This document shows, in pieces, positions 26,150 through 35,629 of a DNA stretch of 64,000 nt. Below the pieces are notes generated by a model. That model had not been told where the DNA came from. It saw only the letters and a list, made by a program, of their open reading frames with translations, and did not search any database. The stretch spans positions 1 through 64,000 of the forward strand of contig NZ_KB889662.1 in assembly GCF_000372745.1 (NCBI RefSeq). The letters run 5' to 3'. Origin of the DNA: Embleya scabrispora DSM 41855 (lineage in GTDB: Bacteria > Actinomycetota > Actinomycetes > Streptomycetales > Streptomycetaceae). Position 1 is the stretch's first letter, and each line of letters opens with the position of its first letter. Position numbers and translations under genes: made by a program.

Positions 26150-27769
26150 TCAGCGCAGCTTGAGCGCCAGGAAGAAGTCCACCTTGTCCTCCAGCCGGGC
26201 CAGTCGACGCCCGGTCAGCTCCTCGATCCGGCCGATCCGATAGCGCAGCGTGTTCACGTGTACGTGCAACCGCGCCGCGCACCGGGTCCAAGACCCGTCG
26301 CAGTCCAGGAACACCTCCAGCGTGCCCGCCAGATCGGCCTGGTGGCTCGCGTCGTACGCGCGCAGCGGCTCCAGCAGCCGCCCGCGAAACGCCCGCCGCA
26401 CGTCCTCTGGCACCGCGGCCAACAGCGCCACGTGCGAGGCGAGTTCGGCGTGCCCGACCACCTCGACCCGGCCGGACCTGGTGCCGGCGATCCGGCCCGC
26501 GTGCCAGGCTTCCTCGAGCGCGCCGCGCAGCCCGTCCGCGCGGGCCACCGGCGCACTCACCCCGATCCGCACCCGCACGCCGCCCGCCGCCGGTCCCTCC
26601 AGCGCGGCCAACCGCTCGCGCAGCAGTCGGGTGGTGGAGTCCGGCTCGGTGCCGTCCCGATCCGGTGAGCCCTCACCGGGAACAAGGGCCACCGCGCCCG
26701 GCCCGGTCTCCGACACCAGGGCGTCACTCGGTTGATCCGCCAACGCCTCCTCAAGGAGCACCCGGGCCAGCCGCCGGGCGTCGCGCGAGGGCAGATCCGC
26801 GATGGTGGCGGTGACGAACCGCCAGTGCGTCCGGTCCGCACCGTCCGGTTCCGCGACCCGCAGCCGCGCGGCCACCTCGACCGGGTCGGCGCCGGCCGCG
26901 AGCAGGTTCAGCACGTCCTCGGACAACCGCCGGGTGCGCCGGCGCCGATCCTCGACCCGGTCCCGGCCCACCGACACCAGCCGGACCAGCTCACCCAGCA
27001 GCGCCTGGTGCCGGTCCGGCCAGTCGGTGACGTCGTCCTCGACCGCGAGGAACCAGTCGCCCCACGTGTCCAGGTCGACCGAGCCACCCGCCTCGGGCAC
27101 CGGAAGCAGCGAGAACGAGCGCCCGTCGACCCGATGGCGATACGGCACTCCGGCCTTGCGCTCGCGCGCGGCGAAGTGCGCGCGGGCCATCTTCACCCGC
27201 AGCCCCGGCGCCAGATCGGGCCCACCGGCCGCGGCCTGGCGCCCGGTCAGCGAAAGCACCCAGCAGTGGATGTCGATGTCGGCCGCGATCAGCCCGAGCA
27301 CCCCGTCCAGGCCCGCCCCGCCGGCGGCGGCCTGCACCAGCCGTCGATGCCGGTCGACCACCGCGGTCAGGTCGGTCGCCCGTTCGGCGGAGATCCGACG
27401 AATCACGAATTCGGTCAGATGCGCGAAGGAGAGCTCCTCCTCGACCGCGAACAGCGGCAGGTGGTGCCGCTCGCACGCCCGCATCAGATCCACCGGGATG
27501 TCGCCGATCTCGGCCTGCCCGGCGGCCAACGCGGTGGCCCCATGCGCGGTCAGGACTCGGACGAAGCGATCCGAGTCCTCAGGCCCCGCACGCCAGCCCA
27601 TGCCGGTCAGCACCAGGGCGCCGGCGGTCAGGTATCGACTGGGATCGTGCAGGTCGGTGGTCATCACGGCCCGCACCGACCGGTCCAGCTCCTCCTCGCC
27701 CACCAGCAGCCGGATCCCGGGTATGCCGACACCGGTCATGCCATCGCCGAGAAGTGCGCGCAATCGCAT
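26150..27769 (-). CDS. PucR family transcriptional regulator
   Basis: A 539-residue regulator. The N-terminal PucR domain (about residues 5-125) includes RSVRAVMTTDLHDPSRYLTAGALVLTGMGWR. A central GGDEF-like region follows, and the C-terminal helix-turn-helix is FLDCDGSWTRCAARLHVHVNTLRYRIGRIEELTG (PucR C-terminal type). The family senses purine-degradation metabolites in Bacillus. Here the gene is divergent from the xanthine dehydrogenase operon across a 270-base gap, which supports control of that operon. AGAGGGGG lies just upstream of the chosen ATG. Confidence 0.9.
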   Translation of the reverse strand: MRLRALLGDGMTGVGIPGIRLLVGEEELDRSVRAVMTTDLHDPSRYLTAGALVLTGMGWRAGPEDSDRFVRVLTAHGATALAAGQAEIGDIPVDLMRACERHHLPLFAVEEELSFAHLTEFVIRRISAERATDLTAVVDRHRRLVQAAAGGAGLDGVLGLIAADIDIHCWVLSLTGRQAAAGGPDLAPGLRVKMARAHFAARERKAGVPYRHRVDGRSFSLLPVPEAGGSVDLDTWGDWFLAVEDDVTDWPDRHQALLGELVRLVSVGRDRVEDRRRRTRRLSEDVLNLLAAGADPVEVAARLRVAEPDGADRTHWRFVTATIADLPSRDARRLARVLLEEALADQPSDALVSETGPGAVALVPGEGSPDRDGTEPDSTTRLLRERLAALEGPAAGGVRVRIGVSAPVARADGLRGALEEAWHAGRIAGTRSGRVEVVGHAELASHVALLAAVPEDVRRAFRGRLLEPLRAYDASHQADLAGTLEVFLDCDGSWTRCAARLHVHVNTLRYRIGRIEELTGRRLARLEDKVDFFLALKLR

Positions 27770-28039
27770 CGACGGCCCCCTCTCGATCGTGCCGGCACGG
27801 CCCGGGCGCACACGGCGGATCCGTCATACCGGTTCGACGACCGGACCGACACTTGGAGAAAAGTACGGGAACCACGCCCACTTGACACGCCTGGGTCATG
27901 TCTTTGGTGGGTACTCACAGTGACCCTCGTCTCGGTGTACTGGTACGCACCCTTCGATCCGTCAGGCCCGAAGCGAAGCGCCCCCGCGGCGGGTACAAGG
28001 ACGTCAGGGCCATACGCAAGGCAGAAGGAGACACCCGTC

Positions 28040-28924
28040 ATGGAATTCCTGCGGCCCGCGACGTGGGAGGAGGCGCTCGCCGTCAAGGCGCAGCACCCGT
28101 CCGCGGTTCCGATCGCCGGTGGCACCGACGTGATGGTCGACCTGAACTTCGACCGCCATCGTCCCGACGCACTGCTCGATCTCAACCGTATCCACGAGCT
28201 GCACACATGGCAGATCGCGGACGACGACACCGTGCGCCTGGGTGCCTCCGTGCCGTACTCGAAGATCATCGACGCATTGCCCGACCGGCTCCCGGGCCTG
28301 GCGCTGGGCGCGCGCACGGTCGGGTCACCACAGATCCGCAACCGGGGCTCGGTCGGCGGCAACCTGGGCGGCGCATCGCCCGCCGGCGACGCGCACCCGC
28401 CGCTGCTCGCGTCCGGCGCCACGGTCGAGGCCGCCTCGGTACGCGGCACCCGACTGATCCCGATCGACGACTTCTATCTCGGGGTCAAGCGCAACGCACT
28501 GGAGCCGGACGAGCTGATCCGGGCGATCCACATCCCCTCGGCGACCGGGCCGCAGCAGTTCGCCAAGGTCGGCACGCGCAACGCGATGGTGATCGCGGTC
28601 TGCTCGTTCGCGGTCGCGCTGCACCCGCGGGCCCGCGACGTGCGCACCGGGATCGGCTCCGCGGCGCCCACCCCGCGCCGGGCGAGCGAGGCCGAGGCGT
28701 TCATCCGTGCCGAACTCGACGACACGGGCCTGTGGACCTCCGCCGGCGAGCTGCCGCTGTCCACCGCCAAGCGCTTCGGCGAACTGGTGGCCCGGGCCGC
28801 CGCGCCGATCGACGACGTGCGCGGCTCGGCCGCGTATCGCCGGCATGCGCTCGCCGTAATGGCCCGCCGCACCTTGCTTTGGACCTGGAACGACCACCGC
28901 GCCACCGGGAGGGCCGCCGCATGA
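28040..28924 (+). CDS. Xanthine dehydrogenase family, FAD-binding subunit
   Basis: A 294-residue subunit starting at an ATG preceded by GAAGGAG. It shows the FAD-binding PIAGGTDVMVDLN near residue 24 and GARTVGSPQIRNRGSVGGNLGGASPAGD near 95, typical of the medium (CoxM-like) subunit. It passes electrons from the iron-sulfur subunit to NAD+. Its stop overlaps the start of the 2Fe-2S subunit (ATGA). In this purine-catabolic setting the holoenzyme is expected to convert hypoxanthine and xanthine to urate. Confidence 0.92.
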   Translation: MEFLRPATWEEALAVKAQHPSAVPIAGGTDVMVDLNFDRHRPDALLDLNRIHELHTWQIADDDTVRLGASVPYSKIIDALPDRLPGLALGARTVGSPQIRNRGSVGGNLGGASPAGDAHPPLLASGATVEAASVRGTRLIPIDDFYLGVKRNALEPDELIRAIHIPSATGPQQFAKVGTRNAMVIAVCSFAVALHPRARDVRTGIGSAAPTPRRASEAEAFIRAELDDTGLWTSAGELPLSTAKRFGELVARAAAPIDDVRGSAAYRRHALAVMARRTLLWTWNDHRATGRAAA

Positions 28925-29421
28925 AGGTCACATTCACCGTGAACGGCCGCCCGACCGAGGCGGACGACGTGTGGGAGGGCGAGAGCCTGCTCTACGTGTT
29001 GCGCGAGCGGGTCGGGCTGCCCGGTTCCAAGAACGCGTGCGAGCAGGGCGAGTGCGGTTCCTGCACGGTCTATCTGGACGGCGATCCGGTCTGTTCGTGT
29101 CTGGTCGCGGCCGGCCAGGTGCAGGACCGCGAGGTCGGCACCGTCGAGGGCCTGGCGCAGGGCGACACGCTGGACCCGGTCCAGCAGGCGTTCGTGGACG
29201 CGGGCGCCGTGCAGTGCGGATTCTGCACGCCGGGCCTGCTGGTCCAGACGCACGACCTGTTGAACCGGGCGCATCACCCCTCGGACGCGGAGATCCGCGA
29301 GGCGCTCTCCGGCAACCTGTGCCGCTGCACCGGCTACGAGAAGATCATGGACGCGGTCCGCCTGGCCGCCGCCCGCAAGGCGGACGCCCGCGATGCGGCC
29401 CCGACCGGCCTGGAGGGCTGA
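28921..29421 (+). CDS. Xanthine dehydrogenase family, 2Fe-2S subunit
   Basis: A 166-residue small subunit. CEQGECGSC with a following Cys binds the plant-type 2Fe-2S cluster, and CGFCTPG with CRCTGY binds the second cluster. Both cluster motifs are complete. Its ATG overlaps the FAD-subunit stop by four bases, and its stop is three bases ahead of the molybdenum subunit start, so all three subunits are translationally linked. Confidence 0.95.
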   Translation: MKVTFTVNGRPTEADDVWEGESLLYVLRERVGLPGSKNACEQGECGSCTVYLDGDPVCSCLVAAGQVQDREVGTVEGLAQGDTLDPVQQAFVDAGAVQCGFCTPGLLVQTHDLLNRAHHPSDAEIREALSGNLCRCTGYEKIMDAVRLAAARKADARDAAPTGLEG

Positions 29422-29424
29422 GCC

Positions 29425-31791
29425 GTGGCCGCTCTGACCAAGCCGAAGAACCTTCAGGACGTGGCCGCGCCCGGCCGGGACGGCGTCGGCGCCTCGCCGC
29501 TGCGCCCGGACGGCATCCTCAAGGTCAAGGGCGACTTCGCCTATTCCTCGGACCTGTGGCACGAGGACATGTTGTGGGGCATGGCGCTGCGCAGCCCGCA
29601 CGCCCGGGCCCGGATCCTGTCCGTGGACGTCTCCGCGGCACTCGCCCAGCCGGGTGTGTACGCGGTGCTCACCCACGAGGACATCCCCGGCAGCAAGTTC
29701 TACGGCCTGGAGATCCGGGATCAGCCGGTGCTCGCCATCGACGAGGTGCGCTTCCACGGCGAACCGATCGTGATCGTCGCGGCCGACCATCCCGAGACGG
29801 CGCGGCGCGCGATCGCCAAGATCGTGGTCGAGTACGACGTGCTGCCCTCGATCGGGCCGGTCGAGGCGTTGGACCCGGAGCGGTACGGCTACGTGCACGC
29901 CCCCGCCGACTACAAGGCACACGCCTTCGGCAACATCGTGCACAGCCAGCACATCCACCACGGCGACGGGGACTCGGCCGAGGTGCGCGCGCTCGCCGAC
30001 GTGATCGTGCGCGGCGAGTACGAGGTCGGCATGCAGGACCAGGCGTTCCTGGGCCCGGAGTCCGGTCTCGCGGTGCCCGCCGAGGACGGCGGCATCGACC
30101 TGTACATCGCCACCCAGTGGCTGCACGTGGACCGACAGCAGATGTGTCCGGTGCTGGGCCTGCCGCCGGAGAAGGTGCGGCTCACCCTGGCCGGCGTCGG
30201 GGGTGCGTTCGGCGGGCGCGAGGACATCTCGATGCAGGTGCACGCGTGTCTGCTCGCGCAACACACCGGCAAGCCGGTCAAGATCGTCTACAACCGCGAG
30301 GAGTCGTTCTTCGGCCACGTGCACCGCCACCCCGCGACGATGGTGTTCGAGCACGGTGCCACCCGGGACGGCAGGTTGGTCTTCGTCAAGGCCGAGATCG
30401 TGCTGGACGGCGGCGCCTACGCCTCGACGTCGCCCGCGGTGGTCGGCAACGCGGCCTCGCTGGGCATCGGCCCGTATGTGATCCCCCATGCGGCGGTCGA
30501 CGCGACCGCGGTGTACACCAACAACCCGCCGTGTGGCGCGATGCGCGGCTTCGGCGCGGTGCAGATGTGCTTCGGCTACGAGACGCAGATGGACCGACTG
30601 GCCGCCGAACTTGGCCTGGATCCGGTCGAGTTGCGCCGGATGAACGCGATGGAGCAGGGCTCGGTACTGCCCACCGGGCAGGTCGTGGACGCCCCGGCGC
30701 CGGTCGCCGAGTTGCTCCGGCGGGTCAAGGAGATGCCGCTGCCGGAGGTGGAGAACTGGCGTACGGCGGACGGGCCGGACGTGCGCGAGCTGCCCGGCGG
30801 GCTGTCCAACACCACGCACGGCGAGGGCGTCGTGCGCGGGATCGGCTACGCGGTGGGCATCAAGAACGTCGGCTTCTCCGAGGGCTTCGACGACTATTCG
30901 ACGGCCCGGGTCCGACTGGAGGTGATCGGCGGCGCGCCGGTCGCGCTGGTGCATACCGCGATGGCCGAGGTCGGGCAGGGCGGGATCACCGTGCACGCGC
31001 AGATCGTGCGCACCGAGTTGGGTGTGGACCAGGTGACCATGGCGCCGGCGGACACCCGGGTGGGCTCGGCCGGTTCGACGTCCGCGTCCCGGCAGACGTA
31101 CATGACCGGCGGTGCGGTCAAGCAGGCGGCCGAAGCGGTGCGCGCCGTGGTGCTCGCCCGGGGTCGGGACCGGTACGGCTGGGCGCCCGCGTTCGCGGCG
31201 GGCCTGCGCCTGGCCGGCGGCAAGGCGCTCACCGCCGCGGGCGAGGTGGTCGCCGACCTGGTGGACCTGCTCGGCGACGAACCGGTGGACGAGACCACCG
31301 AGTTCCGCCACCGCCCGACCGAGGCGTTCGACAAGGTCACCGGGCAGGGCTTCGGGCACGTCCAGTACACGTTCTGCGCCCACCGCGCGGTCGTGGACGT
31401 GGACGTGGAACTGGGCCTGGTCAAGGTGATCGAGCTGGCCGCCGCGCAGGACGTCGGCAAGGCGATCAACCCGCTCGCCGTGGTCGGCCAGATTCATGGC
31501 GGCAGTACCCAGGGGCTGGGCCTGGCGGTGATGGAGGAGATCATCGTCCGGGACGGCAAGGTCCGGAACCCGTCGTTCACGGACTACCTGATCCCCACCA
31601 TCCTGGACACCCCGCCGATGCCGGTGGACGTGCTCGAACTGGCCGATGCCCACGCCCCGTACGGGCTGCGCGGGGCCGGCGAGGCACCCACGCTCTCCTC
31701 CACGCCGGCCATCGTCGCGGCGATCCGCGCGGCGACCGGACTGCCGCTGAACCGGGTGCCGGTTCGGCCGGAACACCTCACCGGGACCTGA
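29425..31791 (+). CDS. Xanthine dehydrogenase family, molybdopterin subunit
   Basis: A 788-residue large subunit from GTG 29425. Molybdopterin-binding segments are visible: GGAFGGREDISMQVHACLLA, PCGAMRGFGAVQMCF and the Moco-contact TAMAEVGQGG. The C-terminal GAGEAPTLSSTPAIVAAI contains the active-site Glu near residue 753. The length fits bacterial xanthine dehydrogenase large subunits. A 63-bp stretch of this gene (31186-31248) is copied into the xdhC remnant 850 bases downstream. Substrate specificity within the family is inferred from the purine gene neighbourhood. Confidence 0.92.
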   Translation: MAALTKPKNLQDVAAPGRDGVGASPLRPDGILKVKGDFAYSSDLWHEDMLWGMALRSPHARARILSVDVSAALAQPGVYAVLTHEDIPGSKFYGLEIRDQPVLAIDEVRFHGEPIVIVAADHPETARRAIAKIVVEYDVLPSIGPVEALDPERYGYVHAPADYKAHAFGNIVHSQHIHHGDGDSAEVRALADVIVRGEYEVGMQDQAFLGPESGLAVPAEDGGIDLYIATQWLHVDRQQMCPVLGLPPEKVRLTLAGVGGAFGGREDISMQVHACLLAQHTGKPVKIVYNREESFFGHVHRHPATMVFEHGATRDGRLVFVKAEIVLDGGAYASTSPAVVGNAASLGIGPYVIPHAAVDATAVYTNNPPCGAMRGFGAVQMCFGYETQMDRLAAELGLDPVELRRMNAMEQGSVLPTGQVVDAPAPVAELLRRVKEMPLPEVENWRTADGPDVRELPGGLSNTTHGEGVVRGIGYAVGIKNVGFSEGFDDYSTARVRLEVIGGAPVALVHTAMAEVGQGGITVHAQIVRTELGVDQVTMAPADTRVGSAGSTSASRQTYMTGGAVKQAAEAVRAVVLARGRDRYGWAPAFAAGLRLAGGKALTAAGEVVADLVDLLGDEPVDETTEFRHRPTEAFDKVTGQGFGHVQYTFCAHRAVVDVDVELGLVKVIELAAAQDVGKAINPLAVVGQIHGGSTQGLGLAVMEEIIVRDGKVRNPSFTDYLIPTILDTPPMPVDVLELADAHAPYGLRGAGEAPTLSSTPAIVAAIRAATGLPLNRVPVRPEHLTGT
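31186..31248 (+). repeat. 63-bp direct repeat, copy A (inside molybdopterin subunit)
   Basis: Identical to 32037-32099 except for one base (G at 31239, A at 32090). This copy is in frame within the large subunit and is evidently the source. Confidence 0.9.
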
Positions 31792-32036
31792 GACACCGTC
31801 AGTTCCGGTTCTTCGACCGCGGTACGGTCCCGGCGGCGGCGCAGACGTCTCCCCCGGGACCGGACCGGACCGACCGAGCACGGCCGATCGCCGTGTCGTC
31901 GAACGGACGCGCCCCCACGCAGGAAGGTCGCCGCACTCGCCTGCCCGAAGGAAGGACTCGGGCGGCTTCGACGCGGCGATCGGCTCCACCCCAACAACGC
32001 CTAGGACACTTGGGAGTGGGAAGTGGCTCAGACCTC

Positions 32037-32099
32037 CCCGCGTTCGCGGCGGGCCTGCGCCTGGCCGGCGGCAAGGCGCTCACCGCCGCAGGCGAGGTG
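32037..32099 (+). repeat. 63-bp direct repeat, copy B (upstream of xdhC remnant)
   Basis: A near-perfect copy of 31186-31248 placed immediately before the surviving xdhC sequence, where the xdhC start region should be. Confidence 0.9.
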
Positions 32100-32106
32100 C
32101 GCCGTA

Positions 32107-32458
32107 CGCCCTGGCCATCGTCGTCGACGTCGGCGGGAGCGCGCCCCGCCTTCCGGGCGCGGCGCTCGCGGTGGCCGCCGACGGCACGGTCGTCGGCAGC
32201 GTCTCGGGCGGGTGTGTGGAGGGCGCGGTGTACGAGCTGTGCCGCGCGGCGCTGGAGAGCGGTCTCCCGGTGCTCCAGCGCTTCGGCTACAGCGACGAGG
32301 ACGCCTTCGCCGTCGGGCTGACCTGCGGCGGAGTGCTGGACGTGTTCGTCCAACGCGGCGGCGACCCCGCTGCGGAGGCGGCCTTGGCCGCGGCCGAGCG
32401 GGACATCCCCGTGGCCGCGGCGTACGGGCACGACGCCGCTCCGGCCCCGACGGGGTGA
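32107..32458 (+). pseudogene. xdhC: xdhC/coxI-like maturation factor, truncated at both ends
   Basis: The frame reads YALAIVVDVGGSAPRLPGAALAVAADGTVVGSVSGGCVEGAVYELC...LQRFGYSDEDAFAVGLTCGGVLDVFVQ. That is the conserved N-terminal XdhC/CoxI domain, including the GGCVEGAV motif. Full-length proteins are roughly 300-380 residues and begin some 15-20 residues earlier. Here the start region is replaced by a copy of molybdopterin-subunit sequence, and the protein ends after about 115 codons with the stop inside a terminator hairpin. An internal GTG at 32171 could give a 95-residue peptide. XdhC inserts the sulfurated molybdenum cofactor into xanthine dehydrogenase, so its loss could leave the enzyme inactive unless another copy exists. 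Confidence 0.8.
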
Positions 32459-32486
32459 GGCCCCCGGCTGGAGCCGGGGGCCTCAC
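32455..32486. terminator. Strong bidirectional terminator
   Basis: A perfect 14-bp stem, GTGAGGCCCCCGGC with GCCGGGGGCCTCAC, and a 4-base loop. It lies between the xdhC remnant and the convergent csbD-like gene and covers the remnant's stop codon. Confidence 0.85.
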
Positions 32487-32507
32487 GACATACTGGCGAG
32501 AGCAGGG

Positions 32508-32717
32508 TCAGTCGCGCTTCATCGACCCCTTGATCTTGTTGATCGCCTCGTTGGCCTTGTCCTTGGCGCCCGCGACGGCTTCCTTGGCTTTGGCCGAGCC
32601 CTGGTCCTGCTGACCCTCGTCGCGCAGATCCTCGTTTCCGGTCGCCTCGCCGAGCTTCTCCTTGGCCTGGCCGCTGACGTCCTGGGCCTTGTTGCGGATG
32701 TTGTCGTCGGTGCCCAT
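32508..32717 (-). CDS. CsbD family stress protein
   Basis: A 69-residue, highly charged protein matching CsbD: MGTDDNIRNKAQDVSGQAKEKLGEATGNEDLRDEGQQDQ with alternating Lys/Glu and no hydrophobic core. Members are general-stress proteins under sigma-B-type control in Bacillus; the molecular role is unknown. It lies downstream of the encapsulin gene on the same strand but with a 116-base gap, so it probably has its own promoter. Confidence 0.88.
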   Translation of the reverse strand: MGTDDNIRNKAQDVSGQAKEKLGEATGNEDLRDEGQQDQGSAKAKEAVAGAKDKANEAINKIKGSMKRD

Positions 32718-32833
32718 GTCTCGGGTCTCCTGTCGCGATTGACCGCGCGCGTCCGTTGATCGCGCGACGTCCAGCCCGACCTATAACCGCAATCGACCCA
32801 TTCGACACACTTTCGTGATACTCGTGACCTTTG

Positions 32834-34246
32834 TCACCTGGGTCGGGAGATCTCCACGTTCTCCAGCACACCCAGCGCGTCGGGCACCAGGACCGCCGCC
32901 GAGTAGTACGCCGTGACCAGGTAGGAGATCAGCGCCTGCTCGTTGATACCCATGAAACGCACCGACAGGCCGGGCTGGTACTCGTCCGGCAGCCCGGTCT
33001 GATGCAGACCCACGACACCCTGGTCGTCCTCACCCGTACGCAGTACCAGAATCGAACTGGTGCGCGCCTCGGAGATCGGGATCTTGTTGCACGGGAAGAT
33101 CGGTACGCCGCGCCAGGCCGGGATCTGGTTGCCGCCCACATCCACCGTGGTCGGGTACAGGCCGAGCCGACTGCACTCGCGGCCGAACGCGGCGATGGTG
33201 CGCGGGTGGGCCAGGAACAGCCGCGAGCCGCGCCGGCGACTGAGCAGTTCGTCCATGTCGTCCGGCGTCGGCGGGCCGGCCTGGGCCTGGATCCGCTGTT
33301 CGTAGTCCGCGTTGTGCAGCAGACCGAACTCGGGGTTGTTGATCAGCTCGTGTTCCTGCCGCTCGCGCAACGCCTCGATGGTCAGTCGCAGCTGCTGCTC
33401 GATCTGATCCATCGGGTGGTTGTACAGGTCGGCCACCCGGCTGTGCACCCGCAGCACGGTCTGGGCCGCACTCAACTCGTACTCGCGCGGGTGGAGTTCG
33501 TAGTCCACGAAGCTGCCCGGCAGCACCGCCTCGCCGTGATGGCCGGCGGACATCGGGATCTCCGCCTCGCCCCTCGCGTTCTGCGGGCGGGCGCTGCTCT
33601 CGGCGTATTCCGCGAGGTGCTCGCGCAGGCTGTCGGCGTGCAGCCCGTCGAACGCGTCCCTGGGCAGCTCCAGCACGATCACCGAAGTGGCCGCCGTGGC
33701 CGTGTAGTCCCACGACGATTGACGGTCGACGAGCATCTTCTCGCCGAAGTGGTCACCGTCGCCGTGCAGCCCGAGCGAGGTGCGATCGCCGTAGGGGCCC
33801 ACCCCGGATTTGGCGATCTTGCCGTGCACGACCAGGACCACCCGGTCGTTCGGCTCGCCCATCGTCGCGAGCGTCTCCCCCGCCGCGTATTCCCGGCGTA
33901 CGAAGCGGTCCGCCAGCGTGCGCAGCACCTCGTCGTCCGCGAACCCGCGCAGCGGAGCGAGTTCGCACAACTCCGCCGGAATCACCCGGACTTCGGATCC
34001 GGTCTGGACGAACTGCACGCGCCCGTCGCCGATCCGGTAACTCAGCCGCCGGTTGACCCGATACGTACCACCCGACACCTGGACCCACGGCAACATCTTC
34101 AGCAGCCACCGCGACGTGATGTCCTGCATCTGCGGGACCGTCTTGGTGGTGGTCGCGAGATTTCGCGCCGCCGCCGTCGCAAGGCTCGAACGAGCCTGCG
34201 TGTCCCGGGCTTCACTTTCCGTGCCGGCCCCAGCATCGATCGACAA
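32834..34246 (-). CDS. Family 2B encapsulin shell protein (with cNMP-binding insert)
   Basis: A 470-residue protein from TTG 34246, preceded by a strong AGGGGAGG site that decides the start. The N-terminal [46 protein letters not shown] and the C-terminal half ([20 protein letters not shown]...[17 protein letters not shown]...[20 protein letters not shown]) are the HK97-fold shell of family 2 encapsulins. A cyclic-nucleotide-binding-like domain (about residues 95-205, [35 protein letters not shown]) is inserted, which defines 2B. Such shells enclose an enzyme loaded through a disordered extension. No usual cargo (terpene cyclase, polyprenyl synthase, cysteine desulfurase) is adjacent. The upstream neighbour is allantoicase, 203 bases away. 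Confidence 0.88.
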   Translation of the reverse strand: MSIDAGAGTESEARDTQARSSLATAAARNLATTTKTVPQMQDITSRWLLKMLPWVQVSGGTYRVNRRLSYRIGDGRVQFVQTGSEVRVIPAELCELAPLRGFADDEVLRTLADRFVRREYAAGETLATMGEPNDRVVLVVHGKIAKSGVGPYGDRTSLGLHGDGDHFGEKMLVDRQSSWDYTATAATSVIVLELPRDAFDGLHADSLREHLAEYAESSARPQNARGEAEIPMSAGHHGEAVLPGSFVDYELHPREYELSAAQTVLRVHSRVADLYNHPMDQIEQQLRLTIEALRERQEHELINNPEFGLLHNADYEQRIQAQAGPPTPDDMDELLSRRRGSRLFLAHPRTIAAFGRECSRLGLYPTTVDVGGNQIPAWRGVPIFPCNKIPISEARTSSILVLRTGEDDQGVVGLHQTGLPDEYQPGLSVRFMGINEQALISYLVTAYYSAAVLVPDALGVLENVEISRPR

Positions 34247-34449
34247 CGATTTCGCCTCCCCTGGATGAGCCGGCCCGCTCCCCTGGCTGAACCGGTCTGC
34301 GCGAACAATCGTTGCGGGTGTGAAGGCAGCCGGCCATTACCCGATCGGGTGAGACTGGACAGGCGCGGAAGTGGCTAAGTAACTACGGTCGCCTGTGCGG
34401 TTCGCGCCCGGGTGCCCCGGCTCCGGTGCCCGCTCGGGCGCCTGCTCCA

Positions 34450-35520
34450 TCAGCCGTTCCGGAAAGGTGCCGGCGCCGGCTGGTTCGGGGTGTCGAAACG
34501 CTTTCGAAGGGCCGTCAGGCCGGCCTCGGTCAGCCGGCCCGGCAGCCGCAGTCGGGCCACCCCACCGTCCGGGAAGACCTCGATGCGGACGTGCGTGACG
34601 GGCCGCACGTCGGCGAGTCGAAAGCGGTGCCGGGTGTCCGGCTGGACCCGGGTGCGTGGCAACAGGTCGAACCACACGTCCGGGTCCTCGCCCGCGTCGC
34701 TGCCGACGAGCGCGACCCAACCAGGCGCATTGCCCAAGTAGTTGTCGATGTCGATCTCCGCGGCCAGGATCTCGGCCTGCCCGACCAGGCGCACCCGCAC
34801 CCAGTCGTGCCCGTCGTCGCGCCGGCGCCGGGTCTCCCAGCCCTCGCCCATCACCCGCGAGCGGCCCGGCGCGTTGAGGTTGTGCGGCGAGGAGAAGTAG
34901 CGGTCACTGGCCGCCTCGGCCACCGCACCGTACTCCTGCGCGGCCAGATCCACGGTGAGCCCGTCCAGCCAGGCCGGATCCGGCACCGCCTCGCCGTATA
35001 CACGCAGCCGGGCCACTCCGCCGTCCGGGAAGATGTTCAGCCGCACGTGGGTGAACCGCCGCGCGGCGGTGATCGCGAACGGGTGCGCCGTATCGCCCTT
35101 CAGGTCGGTGCGCGCGACGATCGTGGTCCACCGCACGGCCGGGTCGAGCAGTTCCTCCACCGAGGGTGTGCCGGGTACGGCCGCGGCCTCCACCGAGGCA
35201 CTCGGCGGGTAGTTGCCGGTGAAGAACGCGGTGTCCACCACGATCCCGCGCAGCACGCCGGGCACGCCGAGCCGGATGATCGCCCAGTCGTGCGCGTCCG
35301 CGTCGGGATGCGGGTGCTCGGCGGAGGCACCGCGCCGGCGGCGGGTCTCCCATCCGTCCATGATCTGACCCTTGGGCCCGAACGTATGCGGGGTGAAGAC
35401 CGGCGGTTCGGCCCTGAGCAGGTTCTCCTTCTCGGCGAACCACTCGTCGTTGGCGGCCACCACGCCTGCTCCGAGGGCGCGCGCGGCGAGGTTGACGTAC
35501 TCGGTGAAATCGGCGGTCAC
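34450..35520 (-). CDS. alc: Allantoicase
   Basis: A 356-residue enzyme with the expected two-fold internal repeat. DGWETRRRR near residue 54 recurs as EGWETRRRR near 228. THVRLNIFPDGGVARLRVYG recurs as THVRIEVFPDGGVARLRLPG. Each half is a jelly-roll allantoicase domain. It hydrolyses allantoate to ureidoglycolate and urea. GTG start. It lies 109 bases downstream of allantoinase on the same strand and is the last metabolic gene of the hyi-glxR-(gcl)-glxK-allB-alc run. Confidence 0.93.
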   Translation of the reverse strand: MTADFTEYVNLAARALGAGVVAANDEWFAEKENLLRAEPPVFTPHTFGPKGQIMDGWETRRRRGASAEHPHPDADAHDWAIIRLGVPGVLRGIVVDTAFFTGNYPPSASVEAAAVPGTPSVEELLDPAVRWTTIVARTDLKGDTAHPFAITAARRFTHVRLNIFPDGGVARLRVYGEAVPDPAWLDGLTVDLAAQEYGAVAEAASDRYFSSPHNLNAPGRSRVMGEGWETRRRRDDGHDWVRVRLVGQAEILAAEIDIDNYLGNAPGWVALVGSDAGEDPDVWFDLLPRTRVQPDTRHRFRLADVRPVTHVRIEVFPDGGVARLRLPGRLTEAGLTALRKRFDTPNQPAPAPFRNG

Positions 35521-35629
35521 GGTCGATCTCCTTGTACTGAGCGGGAATTGGCGGATCGGTGACGACTCGGGACGGTGCGGGGCGGGCCGTGGCCGCGCCG
35601 GCGGCGGCGGCGGCCCATCCTTGCGGTGC

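Noticed and set aside
27882-27887. TTGACA upstream of xanthine dehydrogenase as a -35 box
   Set aside because: No acceptable -10 sequence lies 16-19 bases downstream, so I cannot call a promoter.
28474-31989. A 1171-codon open frame on the minus strand opposite xanthine dehydrogenase
   Set aside because: It is Arg/His/Gly-rich with no domain and mirrors real coding sequence on the plus strand; the high-GC bias creates such antisense frames.
32023-32613. A 196-codon plus-strand frame starting MAQTSPRSRR
   Set aside because: It is a frame-shifted reading of the 63-bp repeat, the xdhC remnant and the terminator, and is Arg-rich without homology.
34247-34449. Possible cargo gene between allantoicase and the encapsulin
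   Set aside because: No frame with coding character is present in these 203 bases.
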